Positions 50,101 through 59,100 of a stretch of 64,000 nt of DNA are shown one piece after another (positions within the stretch are counted from its first letter, which is position 1; every line of letters begins with the position of its first letter). This DNA comes from Istiophorus platypterus (taxonomy: Eukaryota > Chordata > Actinopteri > Istiophoriformes > Istiophoridae), in NCBI GenBank assembly GCA_016859345.1, contig CM029119.1:2276609-2340608 (forward strand). Reading direction: 5' to 3'. A program made the position numbers and the translations under genes. The notes under the pieces were generated by a model. It ran no database searches, was not told the origin of the DNA, and saw only the letters and a program-made list of their open reading frames with translations.

Positions 50101-53100
50101 AGGTGCAGGCTCTGCTCCGTCTACCAGCAGATTCCTCCACCCAGCTGGGGGAGGGGCCCGAAATGAGTGAGACTTCACATGACACTATTCGCTCATCTGA
50201 CACGCTCCGGCTTCGGCGCTCCTGCCAACCCACACACAGTTGCACCAAACACCACTCGGGATCAAACGTGAGCTTCAGCCATGACACCGAAGGAGGCGAA
50301 GATGAGCAGGCCCAGGTAGAAAATAGACCTGAAATTATGCATGTACTTGTGAAAATGGAAAAATATTATTGATTCAACTAGTTAACTTTTCTATTTATGC
50401 TGAGCTGTGATTTTTTTTGTCTTTTTATTTTTGTCTCACCTATCTCCAGGACCTTGGAATGGGCTGCCCAGAAGCAGAGGCAGAGGACTTTGTGTGTGAC
50501 TACCACTTGGAGATGCTGAGCCTGTCGCAGGACCAGCAGAACCCAGCCAGCATCCAGTTTGATGACCTCTCCTGGCAGTGCCACCTTCCTTCCCTCAAGC
50601 CACTGGGCCTTAACATCATGCTAAACCTCTGCAATGCCAGCGTCACCCAGCAACTCTGCCGGTTCTCAGACCACCTGTCCAACCTGGCTCTGCAGGAGAG
50701 CCATGGCACTGTACTGCCTGTCTACGTACCCTGGGGGCTCTGTGAGCTTTCCAGGCTCATAGGTGAGCTTGGAATGATAGTGTTTTTAGGGCTGCTTTTA
50801 CATCTGGTTGATTAAGAGCAACCTTATTACTACATGACCTAATTAGCCTCGTAGTTTTGGTTTTTGTTAGGTCATATGAAAACACAGCATTTAGACGGAT
50901 CTTATTTAGATGGTTCAGTACTCTGATTACAGCCTTATATCTGCTCTTTAAGCTTTGCCCTGTGCTCTCCTTTGAGAAACAATCAGTGCCCAGAAGAGAG
51001 AAATCTAAAAAACATGGACATGTCATGCCCTGTACCTTGACTTTCTAACATATGCAGAAACCAAGCAAACATCCACCAGGGAAAACGTCATTCCAAATGT
51101 AGTTTGGAAGATACACAGCTAACTGGAGTAATTACAATTAATAACTGTATTAAATGGAGAAATATGTAAATTAGAAAAAAGAAATTGTGTATTTGGTTGT
51201 TTAATGTTCAGTAACTTTGATTTTAAATAACAATTTTCTCCCTGGTATATTTCTGATGTAAAGGTGTCAGGAGATGTCTTCCCTTGTCTTGGGTTTATTT
51301 TCTCTGTGGCAGCAGAACATTTTATAACAGGCTTCAGAAACTTCTGCAGATTAAACTGGACTGAGAAAAACATGTCTGTCTTTCTTTTAATGAAGTGACC
51401 TTGCTCCACTGTCAATTAAACAAAGAAAGTGACAGGAGCAGGTTTAGATAAAGGCACACATTCAGTAATTAACATAATATTATAATAAACAAAAATTGAA
51501 AATTACACTATAAAAGGCATTGTTTTTGTGAAAAGGAATGATAAATTGTGATTCCAGTTGGACTTTAATCAAACAAGGCTGCTTTGCGAAGAAAGATAAG
51601 TTTTCAGTATGAAATTAAGTTATGCAATAAAATCTGTATTACAGTAACTCATTATCCTCTTCTTTTCCTTTGTTTGTTATGTGTGTTTGTATATCAGGGT
51701 TCACTCCTGGTGCAAGGGAGCTGTTTAAACAGGAGAATCACTTGGCTCTGTACCAGCTGCCATCTGGAGAGAAAACCAAGGAGTTCACGTCCCGCCACCT
51801 TCATTACTTCACCAAACGCCAGCCTCCCATGTCCCACCTAATCTCTCTGTTTGTACGAGACTCCTCCTCCAGTGAGTCTATACACACTTCAGTCAACCAA
51901 TGTCATTCTACTGTATTATTTGATTCATTTTTCAATATCTAATGCCTAAATTGATGAGGAAGTTGGAAAAAGGTATTAGTTTTTGTTTTAGGGCACCTAA
52001 TATTCACCCTGTTGATTTCTGACCCCTCTGTTGTAGATAACATCCAGATGCTCTCACATGGTTCAGCTGACCTTATCCTGGAGGCTTGCACTGACTTCTG
52101 GGATGGAACTGATATCTACCCTCTATCAGGCTCTGACAGGTGCAGTATCAGTTGCACTGATCACTCTTCTGGCTGTAAATCATACCTGCTCCGAGTTAGC
52201 AGTTTATTCGTTCGTAAAAGTATCTAATTCTACCTTCACAAAGGGTAGAGTTGAGACTGTTATGCAACTTTTTATATTGTGGCTGCAGTTCCATCATAAC
52301 ATCCCTAAAACCCTCTCTGAAACAATTCCAATCAGCCGCATATCCTTGAATATAAATCTTGCTAGCTTATCCATGATGATGGCATTTTTAAAAGCTACTG
52401 GCAAGGGGCCTGCTTAATTTGAGTGTGTAGAATAGTAGGCAGTCAGACAAGGTCGCACACTTGACGTTGCTATGCTTATCTATGGTGCCGCTGCTGCCTC
52501 ACTTGGCTGGCAAGCTTGGCAGGTTGTTGTTACTGTTGTTGTCGATGTAGTGTAAGACATGTGTTTCATACGAAGATAACAAACAGCCTTATCTTTGTTA
52601 CTTACTATGCAATCAATGGTTAAGAACCCAAAATAATGTTCAAATTTCAAATAAAAACTGACAACCCTAATATCCATACATCATATTTGAATGTCTTATC
52701 TTTTTATATCTACATTCCCTTCCTGTGTTACAGAAAGAAGGTCTTGGACTTCTACCAGCGTGCCTGTCTGTCAGGTTACTGCTCAGCCTTTGCCTACAAA
52801 CCCATGCAAGTATCATTGTCAAGCCAACTGAATGGGAAGTGTGTAGAGCTGGCCCCCGGTCCCTGCCTCTTCTCTGGGGTGGAGCTGCCTTCCACCACCC
52901 CTATCAAATACAACTCCTGTAGGAACAGCTGGAGCTCAGATGGTACGACATAGTGAAGAGGAGTGGATAGTTAAAATAATAATAATCCAGTAATAATAGA
53001 ACTTTTCTAATTTTTCCTTTGTCTTAGACTTTCATTGTCTTTCCTCCATCATGTCTGCAGAGGGTATAGGTGAAGGGGTGGAGCGTGAGGACTGTGTTCA

Positions 53101-56100
53101 GGCTCTGAGTGGGCAGATCTTCATGGGAATGGTGTCGTCTCAGTTCCAGGCGAGGCTGGACACAGTCCGGCTTATTGATGCCCTGGTCACGGCTTGCATC
53201 CGCTTTGTTTACTTTTCCATGGAGGATGAGCTCCGCAGCAAGGTTAACTCAAACAAGTTCATATGAACATGCGGTAATATCTAGTTCAGATTAGGTAAAA
53301 TGATGTAGGTATGGTACTTTTTCCTTTGGACAATAAATAGGCTCCCTAATCTGTTGTCTCTCTATGTCTTTGCTGGCAATACAATGTTCTCTCGCCTATA
53401 CAATAAATGTGTATTTCCCAGCAGGCACTTGGTGTTAGTCCACACCAGGTGACACAGCAGGGACACAACCTCTTACACTTTTATTATTGTTATTACAGCA
53501 AAGACTGCAATAAAAACTAAGCTGCAATTAACTATTAGTAGTAGAACTATGTATCCCAGAAATAGATGCTCCCATCCCACCCCATGTCAATAAACAAGAA
53601 TGTACATCACTGGTTTAAAAAATATGATTTCAGTAAGAAACAGGATAACTCTTTAGACATATTGTAAAAATCAATGTCTTGTATGAGGATCCATTTTTAT
53701 GACAGATTTTTCCATTGGTAAAATTAGAGGAAGAAATGAAGTGATAGTATATATAGTTTGCATCAGAAGCACATATTAGGACCATTACATAAAAAAACAT
53801 ACATAAAACAAAATACATAAAGGAATTATAAGAAATATTAAATATACTGTATATGCAATGTGATGTGGAAAATCTACACAATGTCAAGAGCAGTACACAG
53901 AAAAAAATGTGTCTGTATGTATACTGTACATGAGAGTATGTGTTTATGTGGCTCGTTTTGTGTGTGTGCAGGTTTTTGCTGAGAAGATGGGTTTAGAGAC
54001 AGGCTGGAACTGTCACATCTCTCTGACTCCAAACGGAGACAGTCCCTGTGATGGAGCTCCATCCAGCCCCTGTCATGGCTCCCTGCATGAAGACCTGAAC
54101 CAAGGTAAAAAAAAACCAACAAAAAAAAAAACCTGGGTTTGTACAAACTTAGGGTATTATTCATTTTATCTGATTTTCTACCGGGGTGAACTTCATGACT
54201 CTTTGACTAACTACAGGTTTTAATTTGCCGTCAGTATGGATTGACAAGGTATCTGGTTTTCCTTTTTGAGATCTCATGGCTAAAATGCTTAAATTTACTG
54301 ATTTTCTCAGTACAGTGTTATTATATGCATCTGTAGGTTTGAGTGTGTTAAAATACACTCGCAAATTTGGAGATGCTCTTTAATTTACACATACAAAGAC
54401 TTATAATTTAGAGTTTATTAATAAATCACATAAATTGTAAATCACATAGAGCTATATATTATCAATGTGGCCTGGCTCCGCCTGGTTTTGCTACTTTTTG
54501 CTAATGACTCATAAAACTTTAAAAGTAAAAATGAGTACTTCTGACACTATTGTCTGGTTCTCATATCAAATTTAAAAGGCGATGAAAGTTAACTGCCTCA
54601 GGTACCACATAAAAATCCTCCCATCTATGATTGTTTACCAAGCTCCTGCACCTTATATGTAGCCTCAGTAGGGGAAGGAAAAACAAAAGAAAACCTGTGA
54701 AAGTTAGTTTTGAGATGTGTGATGACCATTCATTCAAGTTTTAGAGGGTATCTATAACTTAATCAACTCTCCTAATGTGACAGATTCCCGGGATGAAGCA
54801 GAAGGTCCATTGCTGCAGGAGGAGGAAGCTCACTCTGACCTAGCCAGTTTCCAGCCCACAGACAGTGATGTGCCCAGCTTCCTGGAGGACTGCAATAGGG
54901 TAAATATACCTGATTTTCATACATACTTAGAAATACTTGTGAAATTATGGACATGTTTCCATTTAAACTTTTTCTGACTAAAGGCTAAATTGCTGTTTAA
55001 AATTTGTAAAATATTATTTCTTCTTTTGTGTGGTCTGCATTTTCTGAATCTGTGAATTAGCTGTATGTGAAGCTCATCTTACTGTTTCTGTTTTTCTATC
55101 CCTGCTTTATGTCAGGCCAAGCTACCTCGAGGTATCCACCAGGTCCGTCCTCATTTGAAGAATATTGATAATGTGCCTCTTTTGGTGCCACTCTTCACTG
55201 ACTGCACCCCTGACAGTGAGTAATCTTTGTATTTATATTGTATAAGTCATTCTCCTTATTTGTAATATTTTTTTGAACAATTTTTTTCTTACTTTTTCAA
55301 GGTGTCCTCTTGCCCTTTTTTCCTTGTCTGCCTTTCAAGAATTAAGTAGATTCAAATGAGGAAAAGACATGATTAGTAACCAATGAGGCTTATTCCAATG
55401 AAGAAAAGAATTGATGATCTGAGTTGCTGTGTTCCAGAAATTTTCAGTTTTTGTTTTAGAGTAATAGACACTAACAGTGTTTTTTTTCTTTATAGCTATG
55501 TGTGAGATGATGAAGATCATGCAGGAGAACCGAGAGGTTACATGCTGTCTGGGAAGCTCTGCAAATTTCCGCAACAGCCGATTGTTCCTACAGAGTGACC
55601 TCAGGTAAACACATATTGATATAGGACATCCCATCTGCTGTTTTTTCAAATATGCAAATTTAATTCATTGTGATTAGGGCTAGACCAGTGTTGGTTTGTA
55701 ATGGAAATCCACTATTTTCATTTTTCTTAAAAATAGGAACATCTAAATTTTTAAGACCGTAGAAATATTTATGCTATTAGAATCAAAACACTCCATTAAA
55801 ACTCCTGCACTCCATACATTTGTAGATTGCAGATGAAATATTACATTACACTCAAACACACTTTCTCTGTTACCTCTACTATGTAGCCATCCAGATAGTT
55901 TTGGTTTTATTTGTCCAGGTTTAGAGATAGTTGAGTAAACTCCATCAACCCCAAAACAATGCACATTCAAAAAAAAAAAAAGGCATTCAGAGGTTGTCCT
56001 TTACAAGTACATTGCGTTTCTCCTCATATCCTCAGGTGTTTCCTTTTTTAACTGTTTTTACCAGCATCTCTTTATATAATTTGTTAGAGATATTGCTTTT

Positions 56101-59100
56101 TGAAAACTTATTTCAGTACAAATGTAATACCATTCACCTCTATTGTACTGGTATGGATTGTAAAGGGTATAGGGACTGTATTTCTATAGCACTTTTCTAG
56201 TCTTATCGATCACTCAAAGTGCTTGACACTACTGTCACATTCACCCGTTCACACATACATTCATACGAATGACGCATACATGTGTCATTTGCAATTTCCG
56301 ATGATACAATGGCAGCAATTTGGGGTTCAGTGTCTTCTTTAAGGACACTTCACCTGGAGGAGCCGGAGATTGAACAACCGACACTCTGGTTGGTGGACAA
56401 CCTGCTCTACTTACTGAGCCACAACCACGCCAGAGATATCTTACTACCTTACTAGTAAATGAGAAAATATTATCTTTCAATTTGGGTGTACTGACCTTTC
56501 AAGGGTCTGCATCAGACAACCAATAACATATTGACTGATCATACAGTAATTGTGAAATGTAAAAAAACTGTTTTACATTCTCAGTATAATTCTGATTAGC
56601 CTCACAGTTTTTATCCTCCCGCCTCCACAGCATCGCACTGGATCCCCTGTACCCATCTCAGTGTTCATGGGAGACATTTGGCTATGCAACCGGAGGAGGG
56701 TTTAATGGAGACACTGAAGGCCTGTCTCCTCTGAGGCTCTCTGGACAGCTCAACAGTCTGGGCTGCTCTGTCACCTTTCACCAAGGAGAGAGTGTCAGCA
56801 TGGTCAAGCTCATAGAGCAGGTTAGACACACACATGTCCTCTTACACTAAAGTAAGGACCAGACTAGATAAATTAAGCCTGAATGTTACATCATGATGTT
56901 GTGTCCAACAAATTTCCAGCATCAGGCCTGAATATGGGAACGACAAACAACACTTTGTGTGTCATAATTTAAGGACAACGACGTGGTGTCTGAGATGCCA
57001 TATAACACCCCGGAAAAAACGTCTAGCATGTCAGAATTTTTGTATTTTCCTGCATAGTGAGACATCTCCTACAGTGTGTTCCTTTCATGGTTAAGTATAG
57101 AATGACAGAGCATCTTCCTAGAGTCATATAACTGCCTATTGGTTTGCATGCTCTATACTCTGCTTTACAGCGTGTTTACAGTTTCTTGACCCACCTCTGA
57201 CCACACGCAAGGAAATGAACAATGATTGGTCAGGATCAAACTTGTAGTGTTGCCCATCTCCCGACCAAGATGCAACAAGAAGTCATGGCACAATGATTGC
57301 CCAATCTGAAATGGTGACCATTGTGAAAGACAAAAAAAAAATCATGTAGTCTGATCAGGACCTAAGTACGTCAGAGAGAGACATTACATTTATTAATTCA
57401 CTTACCTTTGGGCGAATCTCTTCCAGGCACGACACACGACTTATGGCATTCGCAAATGCTTCCTTTTCCTGCTGCAGTGCCAGCTCAGTCTGGTTATCAT
57501 CCAGGTGAGAGAGAATACTTCCCAAACCCAGAACCTATGATTTTTTTATGCTGTGCTGGGCTAGATTTATATGTTGAAATTACTTCTGTTATTTCTGTTT
57601 ATATATAATTACTAATTGGCAGATTATGAACTTACTTCACATGCTCAATTAAATTGTGATGTACAGCCACATATTGAAACAAAGAAAAAATAAACCTGTC
57701 AGAACATTAGAGCAAACACTATATTCTGATGAAACAGGACCAATAACTATGGTTGGTTGAACTTCCTCCATATCAGAGTCACTGTCTTCACGTCAGTCAG
57801 CCACTGAGAAAGTCCTTTCACACTTTCAGCATTTCAACTGTTATCATTAACAGTTAGTAGGGTAAAGCTGCATGAGAGCAAAGTTGTTGATTTGAAGACT
57901 TTATTATGTGTGTGAAAAAATATATCTGGTAAAAATAAAAATGTCAAAAATATATATGGTATTGAATGATTAAATGTTGTGCCTGTGGTGGTTGTCTGTA
58001 GTTCTTAGCCTGTCTGGCTCAGCTTCCTTCTCCAATGAACACCACTGACATCCTTTGGCTGTCCTGCTTCAGCTGCCCACTTTTAAGGTACACACACTCA
58101 CACTCATTAAACTACTGTAAACTATTAATACTGTTTTATTTCAATGTGTTGTGCAGAATGTCATACTAGTGGTCCATTTGTGTTGACAGTGTGTCACTTT
58201 TGGGGAAGCCTCCTGACAGTTCAGTAATGGCAGTTGCCACAGGGAAGAACCTAGATGCCATTCCAAGAAAGGTTAGATCCTACCTTTTAAGTTTTCAAAT
58301 ATACTGGAGCTAGAAGCCTTAGTTACTGGATTACTACTGCAAAAGCTTAGAGAAGCATTCTTACTATGGTTAGAAAGTATTCAGTCCCCTTATCTGTTTT
58401 CACATTTTGTTACACTACAGCCTGATTAAAGATTGATTAAATACATTTATTCCCTCATCAATGTATTTAATTTATTATTTATTTATTTTTAATTTATTAA
58501 AAAGGAAAATCTGAAATATCACATTGACAAAACTATTCAGACCCTTTACTATGAAACTTGAAGTTTAGGTCAGGTGCCTCCTATTTCTCTTGATCATCTT
58601 TGAGATTTTCTACACCTTCATTGGAATCCACCTGTGGTAAGTTCAGAGGAATGGACATGATTTGGCAAGTCACACACCTGTTTATATAAGGTCTCACAGC
58701 TGACAGTCAATATCAGAGCAGACACCAAGCCATGAGGTTCAAGGGAACTGCCTGCAGAGCTCAAAGACAGGATTGTGTTGAGGCACAAATCTGGGGTCAC
58801 TCCGACCGAGTTCCAGGGATCCTGTTTGAATTTAGATCTATGCGTCATGCCTGGTTTCCTCCATCATAATGTTGTAGTCCGGTGATGGCAGCATCAAGTT
58901 GTGGGGGCGTTTTTTTCAGTGGCAGGGATAGAGAGACTGGTCAAGTCTGAGGGAAAGCCAAATAGTGAAAAGTAGCCCAGCCAGAGCCCTGTCTTGAACC
59001 CAATCGAATTTCTCTGAAGAGGTCTGAAAATGGCCGTTGGCTGACAGTTCCCATCTAACCTGACAGAGCCTGAGTGGATCTGCAGAGTAGAATGACCAAA

